Assembly: GCA_030427405.1 (NCBI GenBank)
Contig: JAUHXK010000010.1
Coordinates: forward strand, 123,252-187,251
Reading direction: 5' to 3'
Length of the DNA stretch: 64,000 bases
Source of the DNA: Alphaproteobacteria bacterium
GTDB lineage: Bacteria > Pseudomonadota > Alphaproteobacteria > Rhodobacterales > Rhodobacteraceae
A program made the translations under genes and the position numbers. Below are positions 29,544-38,666 of the stretch, one piece after another (within the stretch, counting starts at the first letter, position 1; each line of letters begins with the position of its first letter). Under the pieces are notes generated by a model, which had not been told where the DNA came from, did no database searches, and saw only the letters and a program-made list of their open reading frames with translations.

Positions 29544-31406
29544 GTGGTGCGGAAAAAACAAGAACGGCAAGGGTCAGACAGGATCGGGATTCCCATGCTG
29601 TGGATGGCTCTCAAACGCCATATGCTTTTGATTGTCGGGATAGTGGCGCTTTTCCTTGTTGGGGCAACCCTGGTGCTGAACAACCTCGAACGGCGCTACA
29701 AGGCGCAGTCGACGGTGGTTCTGGCGCAGCTGGGGACCCGCGTCAGCACAACCGAGGTTCAGATTGAATCCTTTGAACTGTCGCGCGTCGCCATCGAGAC
29801 AGAGCTGGACGTGCTAAAATCGCGGGTGTTTGCGGCCGAGGTGGCGGCTGCGCTGAACCTGTATGACAATTACAGTTTCGTGCCCCCGTCGAACCCCGAG
29901 TCGGGCGAGCCACCGGAACTGCGCAACGAGCGGGTCGTGGACAAGCTGCTTGCCGCGTACCGGGTCATCCGTCAGGGCGAAAGCCTGGCCATCAAGATCG
30001 AAACGGATGCCAATTCGCCGCAATTGGCGGCAGATATCGCCAACACGATTGCGCGAACCTATATCGCGGAAAGCGACCAGGAGCGCCAGGCCGGTATCAG
30101 CCGGTCCATTGCGTTCCTGCGGACGAGTGTTCAGGATTTGGGCGAAGAGCTGTCGACCGCCGAAGTGGACCTGGCGGCCTTTATCCGGGGCAATGATCTG
30201 GATGACGCGACCCTGCCAGAGCGCCAGCGTGCCGAGGTCGAGCGTTTGGAATCGATATTCGAGGTTGTCTCGGAAGATCCCGATGCCGCGCTTGAGGCCG
30301 AAGAAATACGTCAGCAGCTTACCGATGCGCGGGTCAGTCTGCTGGAGCGGTCCAAGGCCGAGTTGCGGCTGATGCGGATGGAGCGCGAGCTGGAGCTGCT
30401 GCGGTCCCGGTATCAAAGCTCGATCGAGCGGTTGAACGAGCTGGAAACCCAGTTGCAATTCGTGGCCGATGGCGCCCGGCAGGTGACCGTTGCGCGGGTG
30501 CCAACCGAACCATACTGGCCCAGCACCGCCGTCATTCTGGGGCTGGGGCTGGTCGCGGGGGTCATGGTTTCCGTCGTGGTCGTCGGCCTGATCGAGGCGC
30601 TGGACACCCGCATCTGGAGCGAAAGTCAGCTGTCGGGAACTCTGGGCGCCGTGACCTATGGGTGGCTGCCCAAAATTGGCCAGTCGAACCCGTTGAAGAA
30701 AAAGGAAAAGCACGATCCGCTGACCTATTTCAACGAAAACCCCAGGTCACCCTATACCGAGGCGCTGCGCAATTTCCTGACCTTGTGGTTCAATCGCCAA
30801 AGCATGGGGCGCATCGTGATGGTGACGTCCGGACTGCCCTCCGAGGGGAAGTCGACCGCGGTTGTCTCGATTGCGATTGCAGCGGCAAAAGAGGGGCTGA
30901 AGGTTCTTGTTCTGGACATGGACACCTATCGCAAGGGCGCGACCTTTGCGCTGCGGGCTACGGTGCCGGTACATTCGCTGCAGGATGTGCGCGGCAAGAT
31001 GCCCCGCCCCGAGGTCCTGACGATTGAAGGAGTGCCCGAGGGTGCGATTTCTCTCATGAGTGTGTCGGTGCGGGCGATTGACTCGACCAAGGAAGAAAAG
31101 CTGCTGCTCAGCGAATTGCGGGATTCCATCGACCCGTCCTATGATCTGGTGCTGATTGATACACCGCCGGTTCTGGTGGTGAACGATGCCTGCCGGTTGG
31201 GGCCGCTGATCGACAACACACTGTTCGTCGTGCGCTGGGGGCAGACGCGGGTGGAAGAGTTGAATGACGCGATTGACAAGCTGCACATGCACAATATCGA
31301 CGCCACCGCGACGCTGATAAACGACGTGAACCTGAGCAAGCAGCGCAAATACGGGTATGGCAGCTATTCGTATTACAGCTACTACGGCAAGTCCGGCTAT
31401 TCGTGA
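29544..31406 (+). CDS. Polysaccharide co-polymerase / bacterial tyrosine kinase (Wzc/ExoP type)
   Basis: This ~620-residue protein has two membrane helices (~24-44 and ~328-350) flanking a periplasmic Wzz domain with coiled coils (~180-310), then a cytoplasmic BY-kinase. The kinase shows Walker A SGLPSEGKST (~430), Walker A' VLVLDMDTY (~455) and Walker B LVLIDTPPVLV (~535). The C-terminus is a Tyr cluster (YGSYSYYSYYG), the usual autophosphorylation site. It controls chain length and export of the polymer with the OPX protein encoded next. The start may be the GTG at 29544 or the ATG at 29595. This is the intact one of two BY-kinase-like proteins in the locus. Confidence 0.93.
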   Translation: MVRKKQERQGSDRIGIPMLWMALKRHMLLIVGIVALFLVGATLVLNNLERRYKAQSTVVLAQLGTRVSTTEVQIESFELSRVAIETELDVLKSRVFAAEVAAALNLYDNYSFVPPSNPESGEPPELRNERVVDKLLAAYRVIRQGESLAIKIETDANSPQLAADIANTIARTYIAESDQERQAGISRSIAFLRTSVQDLGEELSTAEVDLAAFIRGNDLDDATLPERQRAEVERLESIFEVVSEDPDAALEAEEIRQQLTDARVSLLERSKAELRLMRMERELELLRSRYQSSIERLNELETQLQFVADGARQVTVARVPTEPYWPSTAVILGLGLVAGVMVSVVVVGLIEALDTRIWSESQLSGTLGAVTYGWLPKIGQSNPLKKKEKHDPLTYFNENPRSPYTEALRNFLTLWFNRQSMGRIVMVTSGLPSEGKSTAVVSIAIAAAKEGLKVLVLDMDTYRKGATFALRATVPVHSLQDVRGKMPRPEVLTIEGVPEGAISLMSVSVRAIDSTKEEKLLLSELRDSIDPSYDLVLIDTPPVLVVNDACRLGPLIDNTLFVVRWGQTRVEELNDAIDKLHMHNIDATATLINDVNLSKQRKYGYGSYSYYSYYGKSGYS

Positions 31407-31674
31407 TGCTCGATGAACGGCGCGGGATGGCCGGGTCAGAACAGGTTTTCCCGGCGCCGTGTCACCACACCGCTGACCGGGCGGTTGCTTGTCAGGGTGG
31501 ATGGCAGTCTCTATCCTTGAAGGGGACTGCCGGACGGGGCGAGATTGGTTGAACCTTACCCACGCGTCACCGCCCGCAAGGGCGCAGGGCGGTCGCTGGG
31601 GGCATTTTTAAGAATGGGCATGGGGGCCAGATGATGGCCCTGCGGCCTTGGAATTTGAAGTAGGAGACAGAAAC

Positions 31675-32895
31675 GTGCGAAACCGTTTCAAAGTTGCCAT
31701 GACTGCGCTGGCCATGACCGTCATGGCGACCATGGCCCTGGCCGAAAGTTACCGCCTGTTGCCCCAGGACAGGATTTCTCTGCGGGCAATGCGGTGGGAT
31801 CCGGCCACGTCGTCCTATCTTCAATGGGACGGGCTGTCGGGCGAATACGCGGTGGCCAGTGACGGGACGCTGATGATCCCGCTTGTTGGGCAAATTGCGG
31901 CCCAGGGGCAAACGACCGCAGATCTGGCAAATACGCTAGAGCTGAAACTGCGGCGCCAGATCGGTATGGTCGAGCCGCCCAAGATCGCGCTTGAGGTGGT
32001 TGGCCACCTGGCGGTTTATGTTCTGGGCGATGTGAACTCGCCGGGGGCTTATGAATATCATCCGGGTATGACTGCGCAGCAGGTTCTGGCGCTGGCTGGC
32101 GGGCCGGTGCGACCGCCGATCCAGATCGCGTCCGGCAACGATTTCCAGATCCTCAGGATGGGTGGGGAAATTCGCCTGCTGTCGACCCAGATCCAGGAAC
32201 TGGAACGTGAACGTCAGCGCCTGCTGGCCGATCTGGCGATACTGGAAAATGTCGACGTCGAAGACGCGGGTGAGCCGGAGGCGCAGCCGCCACAGGGGCT
32301 GGAAGGTGAGATCCTCGAAGCCACTATTGTTGCCCGCGAAGGTTTGGGACAGCGCATTCGCGATCTTCAGGGCATGCTGAAGGAACAGATTTCCAGCCTG
32401 ACCATCCAGCTGGAACTGCGCAACATGCAGATCGAGAATGTCAGCAAAGAGCTGGATAACCTGAATTCGCTCAAGGAAAAGGGCCTGACGGTCTCGAACC
32501 GGGTCACGACCATGACCAACATGCTGAACGACCTGGAATCCAAGCGTCTGGATCAGGAAATCGCTCTGTTGACGGCCCGGCAACAGCTGAACCGAGCCGA
32601 ACGTGACGAGCTTGAACTGGATGACAATGCCCGCTCGGATGCGTTGACCCAACTGAACATGGTCGAAAGCGAGCTGGCTTCGTTGAAGACCCGGTTGGAC
32701 ACGGCCACAAGCCTGCACGGAGAGTTGGCGGCGGCCGGCTTCCTCAGCCAGGATGACGTGGCCAGCGAAACCATCATCGAATATGCCGTGACCCGCGAGG
32801 ATCAGCCGCAGGCGCGTCGCGTCAAGGCCACGGATGTGGTGCTGCCCGGCGATACCATCGAGGTGATACGCTCGATCGTGCTGACCTCGAACTAG
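31675..32895 (+). CDS. ExoF-like polysaccharide export protein with long coiled coil
   Basis: This 406-residue precursor has a signal peptide (1-22, cleavage near MALA-ES) and no lipobox Cys. A poly-export/PES domain (~25-100) contains SGEYAVASDGTLMIPLVGQI and is followed by a SLBB-like segment (VYVLGDVNSPGAYEYHPGM, ~112-130). A predicted coiled-coil stretch (~165-350) then replaces the usual Wza outer-membrane end. This layout matches ExoF-type proteins of alphaproteobacteria. It is probably a periplasmic export-channel component working with the BY-kinase. The GTG at 31675 follows taggagac. It lies 268 bp downstream of the kinase gene, a spacer containing several hairpins. Confidence 0.88.
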   Translation: MRNRFKVAMTALAMTVMATMALAESYRLLPQDRISLRAMRWDPATSSYLQWDGLSGEYAVASDGTLMIPLVGQIAAQGQTTADLANTLELKLRRQIGMVEPPKIALEVVGHLAVYVLGDVNSPGAYEYHPGMTAQQVLALAGGPVRPPIQIASGNDFQILRMGGEIRLLSTQIQELERERQRLLADLAILENVDVEDAGEPEAQPPQGLEGEILEATIVAREGLGQRIRDLQGMLKEQISSLTIQLELRNMQIENVSKELDNLNSLKEKGLTVSNRVTTMTNMLNDLESKRLDQEIALLTARQQLNRAERDELELDDNARSDALTQLNMVESELASLKTRLDTATSLHGELAAAGFLSQDDVASETIIEYAVTREDQPQARRVKATDVVLPGDTIEVIRSIVLTSN

Positions 32896-32960
32896 GGCCC
32901 CGGTATGAACGGCCCGTCGGTTTCTTTGTTTCCAGTGTTTTTTAGGTAAAGAGTTTCTCC

Positions 32961-33818
32961 ATGCCCCTTCCATCGGACCGTGATGTCGATTTCCTGATCA
33001 TTGGCGCTGCGAAATGCGCCACGACCTGGTTGCAGCAATCGCTGTCGCAGACACCGGCCATTTTCATGCCTGGCCCCGAACTGCACTTTTTTTCCCGCGA
33101 ATTCGACAAGGGGATGGGTTGGTACCGCGACCAGTTCGAGGATTGGAATGGTGAGGCGCTGATTGGCGAAAAGTCGAATTCATACCTGACCGAACCTGAT
33201 GCTGCGCAGCGCATTCGCGACCACTTTCCCAATGCAAAGCTGATCCTGCAGATGCGGGACCCGGTTCAGCGGGCCTATTCCGACTATTGCATGCTGTATC
33301 GCCGGGGAGAGGTGTCAAACCGGATTCAGGACCACCTGGACCCGGCGCGCGCGGCAGAACAGCGGTTCCTGTCGGACGGCCGCTATGCCCACCATCTTGA
33401 GCGGTTCTACGATCTGTTTCCGGCCGAACAGATACTGCTGTTGGCCTATGAGGATGTGCGCCGTGATCCGGCAGGCAACCTGGACAAGGTCCGGACCCAT
33501 ATCGGGTATGACGGACAGCTTGAGGCGCCGGTTCAGAAAAAGGTGAAGGACAAGAACACGCCCATGGTGCCGTTGCCCCTGCGCAGGCTGTTGGCGCCGG
33601 TGCGGAGCGTTCTGGACCCCGTGCGTCACACCTGGCCGGTTCGCGCGCTGCGCAACGCGGTGGCCAAGTCGGTCGAATACCCGGCGCTGTCTGAGGCGCT
33701 GGCTGATAAGATGACCGAGTTCTATGCGTCGGATATCGCGCAGCTGCAACGCAGATCGCCGGGCGTCTGCGGGTCATGGGCCGCCGCTCAATCGCTGGAA
33801 AGCGCCCGAATCGACTAA
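32961..33818 (+). CDS. PAPS-dependent sulfotransferase
   Basis: This 285-residue cytoplasmic sulfotransferase has the 5'-phosphosulfate-binding loop FLIIGAAKCATTWL (~11-24) and the 3'-phosphate-binding strand LILQMRDPVQRAYSDY (~93-108). It is of the single-domain type seen for heparan-like sugar sulfation. It should transfer sulfate from PAPS to a sugar hydroxyl of the repeat unit, giving a sulfated polymer, common in marine bacteria. It follows the ExoF-like gene by 65 bp and is followed by a 480-bp gene-free stretch. A second, dissimilar sulfotransferase lies at 49.9-50.8 kb. Confidence 0.9.
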   Translation: MPLPSDRDVDFLIIGAAKCATTWLQQSLSQTPAIFMPGPELHFFSREFDKGMGWYRDQFEDWNGEALIGEKSNSYLTEPDAAQRIRDHFPNAKLILQMRDPVQRAYSDYCMLYRRGEVSNRIQDHLDPARAAEQRFLSDGRYAHHLERFYDLFPAEQILLLAYEDVRRDPAGNLDKVRTHIGYDGQLEAPVQKKVKDKNTPMVPLPLRRLLAPVRSVLDPVRHTWPVRALRNAVAKSVEYPALSEALADKMTEFYASDIAQLQRRSPGVCGSWAAAQSLESARID

Positions 33819-34298
33819 AATCCTGTGAAGATTCCGCCGTTTTGAGTTTCCAGGCTGGAAACAAAGCGGGTGTGTGGTCCAGTGCGTTTACACGCTGTGG
33901 TGGGTGTGGCGACCGGTTTGGCACACGGGTCGATCATGGCAAGCGCTGCGAACAAAGCAAAATTGGGCATTTCTGGGGTGGAAACACGGTTCTGAGATGA
34001 AAAAAGGATTTTGATCCGCAGGTTGGTGTGTTAGCTTGACGCCATTGATGCGCCATTGGTCAGACTGGCTGGCCGCGCAGTATTTGACGTGTGAGAAGTA
34101 CGAGTGAAAAGGGGTTCTGGGTTTCGGGTGTGAATTGCGTCACATCGGAACCATCCAGGGGGTCTTATAAGATAAATAAGTAGGTTCCTGCGTGTGGTTT
34201 ACGCAGGTGTTATGATGAGGCTTTAAGGCTTCGGGCAATCTGTTCTGCCCGGTCTTTGGGTCGAGTGGTTTGGGGCAATTTACGCCGGAGTTCTGAGT
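33819..34298. promoter_or_regulatory. 480-bp leader region before the 4,6-dehydratase gene, with two stem-loops
   Basis: No convincing gene is present. Two hairpins lie in the last 115 bp: CCTGCGT / ACGCAGG (34187-34193 and 34201-34207, 7-nt loop) and CGGGCA / TGCCCG (34232-34237 and 34246-34251, 8-nt loop, followed by gtcttt). This could be a structured 5' leader or attenuator for the long downstream operon. TCGAGTGGTT at 34261 is shared with the BY-kinase upstream region. Confidence 0.4.
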
Positions 34299-36413
34299 AT
34301 GTACGATCAAGAGTTTGTTAAGCTCAAAGGTGGACTCGACAGAGAAAACCTGGTGGAGGCGGATCGCCTGTTCGGCGAAGTTCGGCCTCGGATCAAGCAG
34401 AAATTCAACGAGCTGAGCGCCAACTGGCGTCTTGTGGTTGGCGACGTCGTGGCCGCTGCCGGTGCCGTGGCTGTAGCGGTTGTTCTGGCCAATGGTGGGG
34501 CGCTGCCGGAACAGTTCGGGTCGGTTCTGCTGCCGCTCATGTTCATGTCGTGCCTTGTCTCTCTGACCCTGCTTCCGATGTCCGGAATTTACAAGCGGCA
34601 CACGCGGTCGACCTCGTTGCGCGATGTTACCCTGATCGTGCGGGCCGCGGGCCTGTCGGTTGGGGCGCTGGCCCTGATGGCTTCGGCGTTCCAGATCACC
34701 GCTCAGGTGCCGCTGGCGGTATTCCTGATTCAGTTTCTTCTTGTCGTCCCGGCTTTCGGTACGCTGCGGGTTCTGGCGCGCAGCACCGAGCTGACGCGCA
34801 AGGCGGCACCGCAATCCGGCGATGCGGATGGCAAGATCCCGGTTATCCTTGTTGGAACCGGTGCAAGCTGTGACCTGTTCGTCCGGTCGCTGCGCAATTC
34901 GGATTCCAAGTACAAGCCCGTCGGCATCATTGACGATGCCCGCAACACGCAGGGCCTGTATTTCCATGACGTAAAGATCATCGGTTCGTTGCTGGACGCC
35001 GATGTGGTGATCGAACGTCTGAAATATTACGATGAACTGCCTCAGCGTCTGCTGCTGACCGAGCCGGTCACGCATTTCGAAAGCGACGGTATCCGCAAGC
35101 TGACCCGCTGGGCCGAGGCCAACAGCATCACCGTATCGCGCCTGACAGGCCTTGAAGAGCTGGGCACCGAAAGCACCGATATCCGGACCGTCAACCCCGA
35201 AGACATTCTGGATCGCCCGCAAAAAGCGGTCGAGCGTTCGATGCTGCGCGAAATGTTCAAAGGCCGCCGCGTGCTGATCACAGGCGCCGGTGGATCCATC
35301 GGCAGCGAACTGACCCGTCAGATCGCCTCGTTCGAGCCGGCCGAGCTGGTGATGATCGAAAACTGCGAATACAACGCCTATTCGATCGACATGGACCTGA
35401 GCCAGAACTTCCCGGACGTGGCCCGCCGCATCTATGTGGCCGATATCCGCAACGCCGGGCGCGTGCATTCCATTTTCGAACGTCACCGCCCCGAGCTGGT
35501 GTTCAACGCCGCCGCGCTGAAACATGTGCCGATGGTCGAACTGAACCCCTGCGAAGGTGTACTGACCAACGTGATCGGAACCCGCAACGTGGCCGATGCC
35601 GCCCGGAATGTCGGCGCGATTGCCATGGTCCAGGTCTCGACCGACAAGGCGGTCAACAGCACCAACGTCATGGGCGCAACCAAGCGCGTTGCCGAGTTCT
35701 ATGTTCAGGCACAGGACCGTGTGACCAATGAAACAGACGAGGAAACCCGGTTCTTCTCGGTGCGCTTCGGCAACGTTCTGGGCTCGTCCGGGTCTCTGAT
35801 CCCGCTGTTCCAGCGTCAGATTTCCGAAGGCGGCCCGCTGACGATCACCGACCCCAAGATGGAACGGTATTTCATGACGATCCGCGAAGCCGTGCAGCTT
35901 ACGCTGGTCGCCGCCGCGCGGGGTCTGAACCTGGAAAACAGCCATGGCGAGATCTTTGTTCTGGACATGGGGCGCCCGGTCAAGATCGTTGATCTGGCCG
36001 AACGGATGATCCGCCTGGCGGGTCTGGTTCCCTACGAAGATGTCGATATCAAGTTCATCGGCAAGCGTCCGGGTGAAAAGCTGTTCGAAGAGCTGTTCGA
36101 CGTCACCGAAGACCACCGCGAAAGCGGCATTCCGGGTGTATCGTCGGCCATCCCCGAAGGCGTATCCGCCGCCCGCTTGCGCGCGACGATCCTCAAGCTT
36201 GAGCAAGCCGCCCACGAAGGCAATGATCTGGCTGTGAAAAAACTGCTCAAGGACCTTGTGCCGGGGTATGGCGTCAATGGCCTGCGCTCGATCGACGTCA
36301 AGGAGCTGGCGGCGCGCCCGACCAAGCCAAAGATCAAGGCCGTTCCGACCGAAAGCCTGGTTGGGGGGTATTCCAAGGAAAACGCCCTGGAAACCATCAA
36401 CGCCGGTCGTTAA
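34299..36413 (+). CDS. Membrane nucleotide-sugar 4,6-dehydratase (FlaA1/WbpM/CapD family)
   Basis: This 704-residue protein has four membrane helices in the first ~160 residues, a Rossmann-like CoA-binding-type domain (VILVGTGASCDLF, ~187), and a C-terminal extended-SDR dehydratase (~325-640). The SDR shows VLITGAGGSIGSE (~330) and STDKAVNSTNVMGATKRVAE (~448). Met in place of the usual catalytic Tyr is the norm for WbpM-type UDP-GlcNAc 4,6-dehydratases. Its product, a 4-keto-6-deoxy NDP-sugar, is a plausible substrate for the DegT aminotransferase at 26 kb. It is a long-form enzyme, anchored at the inner membrane. Confidence 0.94.
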   Translation: MYDQEFVKLKGGLDRENLVEADRLFGEVRPRIKQKFNELSANWRLVVGDVVAAAGAVAVAVVLANGGALPEQFGSVLLPLMFMSCLVSLTLLPMSGIYKRHTRSTSLRDVTLIVRAAGLSVGALALMASAFQITAQVPLAVFLIQFLLVVPAFGTLRVLARSTELTRKAAPQSGDADGKIPVILVGTGASCDLFVRSLRNSDSKYKPVGIIDDARNTQGLYFHDVKIIGSLLDADVVIERLKYYDELPQRLLLTEPVTHFESDGIRKLTRWAEANSITVSRLTGLEELGTESTDIRTVNPEDILDRPQKAVERSMLREMFKGRRVLITGAGGSIGSELTRQIASFEPAELVMIENCEYNAYSIDMDLSQNFPDVARRIYVADIRNAGRVHSIFERHRPELVFNAAALKHVPMVELNPCEGVLTNVIGTRNVADAARNVGAIAMVQVSTDKAVNSTNVMGATKRVAEFYVQAQDRVTNETDEETRFFSVRFGNVLGSSGSLIPLFQRQISEGGPLTITDPKMERYFMTIREAVQLTLVAAARGLNLENSHGEIFVLDMGRPVKIVDLAERMIRLAGLVPYEDVDIKFIGKRPGEKLFEELFDVTEDHRESGIPGVSSAIPEGVSAARLRATILKLEQAAHEGNDLAVKKLLKDLVPGYGVNGLRSIDVKELAARPTKPKIKAVPTESLVGGYSKENALETINAGR

Positions 36414-36435
36414 AATTTTTGACTAAGTTGTTAAA

Positions 36436-36464
36436 ACTCGGGGCATATAGCCCTGGTACCGAGT
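36436..36464 (+). other. Nested stem-loop between dehydratase and gtrA-like gene
   Basis: ACTCGG (36436-36441) pairs with CCGAGT (36459-36464), with an inner GGGC / GCCC pair. It lies 22 bp after the dehydratase stop and lacks a T-run, so it may be an RNA-processing site or a partial attenuator rather than a terminator. Confidence 0.35.
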
Positions 36465-36501
36465 ATCGTGTTTAATAAGGGCTCTACGGAGCGTGTTTGA
36501 A

Positions 36502-36924
36502 ATGACGGGTTCAAGCCAGTCTGGCCTTGCCAACTTTGCCCGCGCCCATCGGGACCGGATCATCCGGTTTCTTGGGGCAGGGGTCGTGAATACGCTGTTC
36601 GGTTACGCGGTGTTTTCCGCTTTGGTTCTGATCGGAGCGCATCCGCAGGTTGCGTTGGCGGTGCAGTTCGTCGTCGGTGTCATGTGGAACTATCGGGTCC
36701 ATGGGCGGTTTGTTTTCGCCGTCAGCGGGTATGACCGGTTGCCGCAATACGCGGTATCCTACGTGGTCATCTATGTGTTCAACGCCATTCTGCTGGCCGC
36801 GTTGCTGCGGCTTGGGCTCAGCGCCTATGTGGCGCAGGCGCTTGCTTTGGCGCCGACGGTCGTGTTGTCCTATGTCCTGATTTCCCACGTGCTGCGATCC
36901 AGACCAGACGGGTTGGCGCGATGA
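36502..36924 (+). CDS. GtrA-family membrane protein (putative polyprenyl-phosphate-sugar flippase)
   Basis: This 140-residue protein has four membrane helices (~20-40, 48-65, 80-103, 108-130) and the GtrA signature RFLGAGVVNTLFGYAVFSAL (~20-40) followed by NYRVHGRFVF (~65). GtrA proteins are thought to flip undecaprenyl-phosphate-linked monosaccharides across the inner membrane. I chose the ATG at 36502 because cggag lies ~10 bp upstream; a GTG at 36493 would sit too close. It overlaps the GT-C gene by ATGA, and a GtrB-like GT2 is encoded at 43.1 kb in the same direction. Confidence 0.9.
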   Translation: MTGSSQSGLANFARAHRDRIIRFLGAGVVNTLFGYAVFSALVLIGAHPQVALAVQFVVGVMWNYRVHGRFVFAVSGYDRLPQYAVSYVVIYVFNAILLAALLRLGLSAYVAQALALAPTVVLSYVLISHVLRSRPDGLAR

Positions 36925-38561
36925 CGCTGGGCGCCGACGATCTTGGGAATGAACCGGTCATGGGCGCATCGACGGAGAAGACCGTGACCCGAAATGGCTC
37001 GGCAACTTTGCGCATTCTCGCCGGGATTGTCCTGATCGTGGTCTTTGCTGCCATTTTCGGGCGTATCATGGGGTATGGGCTGCGCAGGGACGAGTTGATG
37101 TTCGTCCCTCCGGCGGCGCTTTTGGGGCAATGGAGCCTCTACAGCGATTTCTTCTATAACCATGTTCCAAACTCGGCGTGGTACTACCGCATCTTCTATG
37201 TGTTGACCGGTGACAGCGGATTGCTGGGCTCGGCGCGGATCGGTCTGTTCTGTGCGTGGGTTCTGATGTCCGCGGGCGTGGGATGGGTGACCTACGCGAT
37301 TTCGCGGTCCGGTCCGCTGGCGGTTTTCTTCGTGGTTTCCCTGGCCGTCAATGAAACCTTGTTGGCGCAATCGGGAATGGCGGCCAGCAACAACCTGTTA
37401 CCACTGGCCTTTGCGGTTTGGGGGCTTGGCCTGTTCGTGTCCGAAACCCTGCGTGACGCGCCAAGGCCCGTCATATTCGCTCTGGCCGGAGTTTTGCTGA
37501 GCGTAGCTGCCGGGCTGAAAGTCAGCGCGTTCATGTTTATCCCGCCGGTTGCCGTGGCGGCATTCCTCTTGCCGGGGCACCTGCCGTTTGCCGCGCGATT
37601 GCGGGGCGTGGTCCTGCCGACGCTGGTGGGCGGGCTTGTCGGTGCGCTCCCGCTGTTTGTATATTTTGCCGCCGATCCCGGCAGCTTTGTGGCTCATGTG
37701 GTCGCTTTTCACACCGGTCCACATGTTGCCTATTGGCAGGCCAACGCGGCCAGCGAACCTGGGCTGGCGTTGGGGCTTGGGGGCAAAATCCAGCTGGCCT
37801 ATGCCGCATGGTTTGCCGGCGCGGCACTGGTTGGCGCGTTGATCCTGATCTATCTGGTTGTGGTTTCGGGCACCTTTGACCGGGCCGAGCGCACGCCCAT
37901 CGGGCAAATCATGCTGATGCTGGCGGTGCTGGCCCTGACCGCGGCGTTCAGCTTTGTCCCGACACCTGGCTTTCCGCAGTATTATATTCAGCCCTTGATC
38001 GCGTTGCCGATCCTTGCCGCGCTGATCTTTCGTGTCCTGGGGGTCGGGCCAAGATTGCAGGCTCTGCCGGTTCTGTGTGCCGGTTTTGCCATTCTGTTCA
38101 TCCTCGGCGCGCCACGGCTTGCACCGGGGCTGATATCGCTGACCAATCCGGCGGGGTTCACCACTGCGCGTATCGCTCAGGGCGGGCAGGTGCTGGCCGA
38201 ACAGGTCGCCGAAAGCGAATACCCCGACGGACCGGTTGCCACCTTGATGCCGATCTATCCGCTGGAGGCTCACCTGCCGGTCTATCCGGAACTGGCCACT
38301 GGGCCCTTTGCATACCGGATTGCCCCGTTCACGGATTCGCCCCTGGCGCAGGCATATCGCATGGCCGGGGCAGAAGACCTGGCGGCCATATTTGATTCCA
38401 ACCCGCCATCGGCTTTCCTGCTTGGATATGATTCCGCGCTGGAAGAGCCATTGTTGCGCTATGCGGAAACAAACGGCTACGCACCCGCAGAAATTTCAGA
38501 GTTGGATAACCGTTACGGTCAGGGTGTGGTATACTTGAAACGCAAGGAGGCGGCGAATTGA
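36921..38561 (+). CDS. Polytopic GT-C-type glycosyltransferase
   Basis: This 546-residue integral membrane protein has ~11 hydrophobic segments. A charged loop after the first helix contains RRDELMFVPPAALL (~54-67), resembling the conserved acidic loop of PMT/ArnT-like GT-C enzymes that use polyprenyl-phosphate sugars, and a periplasmic C-terminal domain (~415-546) follows. It should transfer a lipid-linked sugar to a polymer or lipid on the periplasmic face. Direct coupling to the GtrA-type gene (ATGA) supports a GtrA/GtrB/GT-C branch-addition system. The family is assigned from the layout and the DE loop, not from strong motif identity. Confidence 0.8.
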   Translation: MTLGADDLGNEPVMGASTEKTVTRNGSATLRILAGIVLIVVFAAIFGRIMGYGLRRDELMFVPPAALLGQWSLYSDFFYNHVPNSAWYYRIFYVLTGDSGLLGSARIGLFCAWVLMSAGVGWVTYAISRSGPLAVFFVVSLAVNETLLAQSGMAASNNLLPLAFAVWGLGLFVSETLRDAPRPVIFALAGVLLSVAAGLKVSAFMFIPPVAVAAFLLPGHLPFAARLRGVVLPTLVGGLVGALPLFVYFAADPGSFVAHVVAFHTGPHVAYWQANAASEPGLALGLGGKIQLAYAAWFAGAALVGALILIYLVVVSGTFDRAERTPIGQIMLMLAVLALTAAFSFVPTPGFPQYYIQPLIALPILAALIFRVLGVGPRLQALPVLCAGFAILFILGAPRLAPGLISLTNPAGFTTARIAQGGQVLAEQVAESEYPDGPVATLMPIYPLEAHLPVYPELATGPFAYRIAPFTDSPLAQAYRMAGAEDLAAIFDSNPPSAFLLGYDSALEEPLLRYAETNGYAPAEISELDNRYGQGVVYLKRKEAAN

Positions 38562-38666
38562 CGATGACCTTTCGCCAAATCCTGCTTGCGTGTCGATCAA
38601 ACGTGCGCACATTTACGGCGCATATGTGCAAATTTGAGTAATAGGTTTTTTGAGGGAGTGGCACAA

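Noticed and set aside
33776..34000. 74-codon frame after the first sulfotransferase
   Set aside because: It overlaps the 3' end of the sulfotransferase in another frame and has no start signal or family resemblance.
34140..36215. 691-codon open frame on the - strand
   Set aside because: It is antisense to the membrane 4,6-dehydratase gene; the length comes from codon bias on the opposite strand, and the translation has no domain-like pattern.
36419..36451. Possible -35/-10 promoter (TTGACT ... TATAGC) before the gtrA-like gene
   Set aside because: The spacing is 21 bp, too long for a normal sigma-70 promoter, and the -10-like element lies in the loop of a stem-loop.
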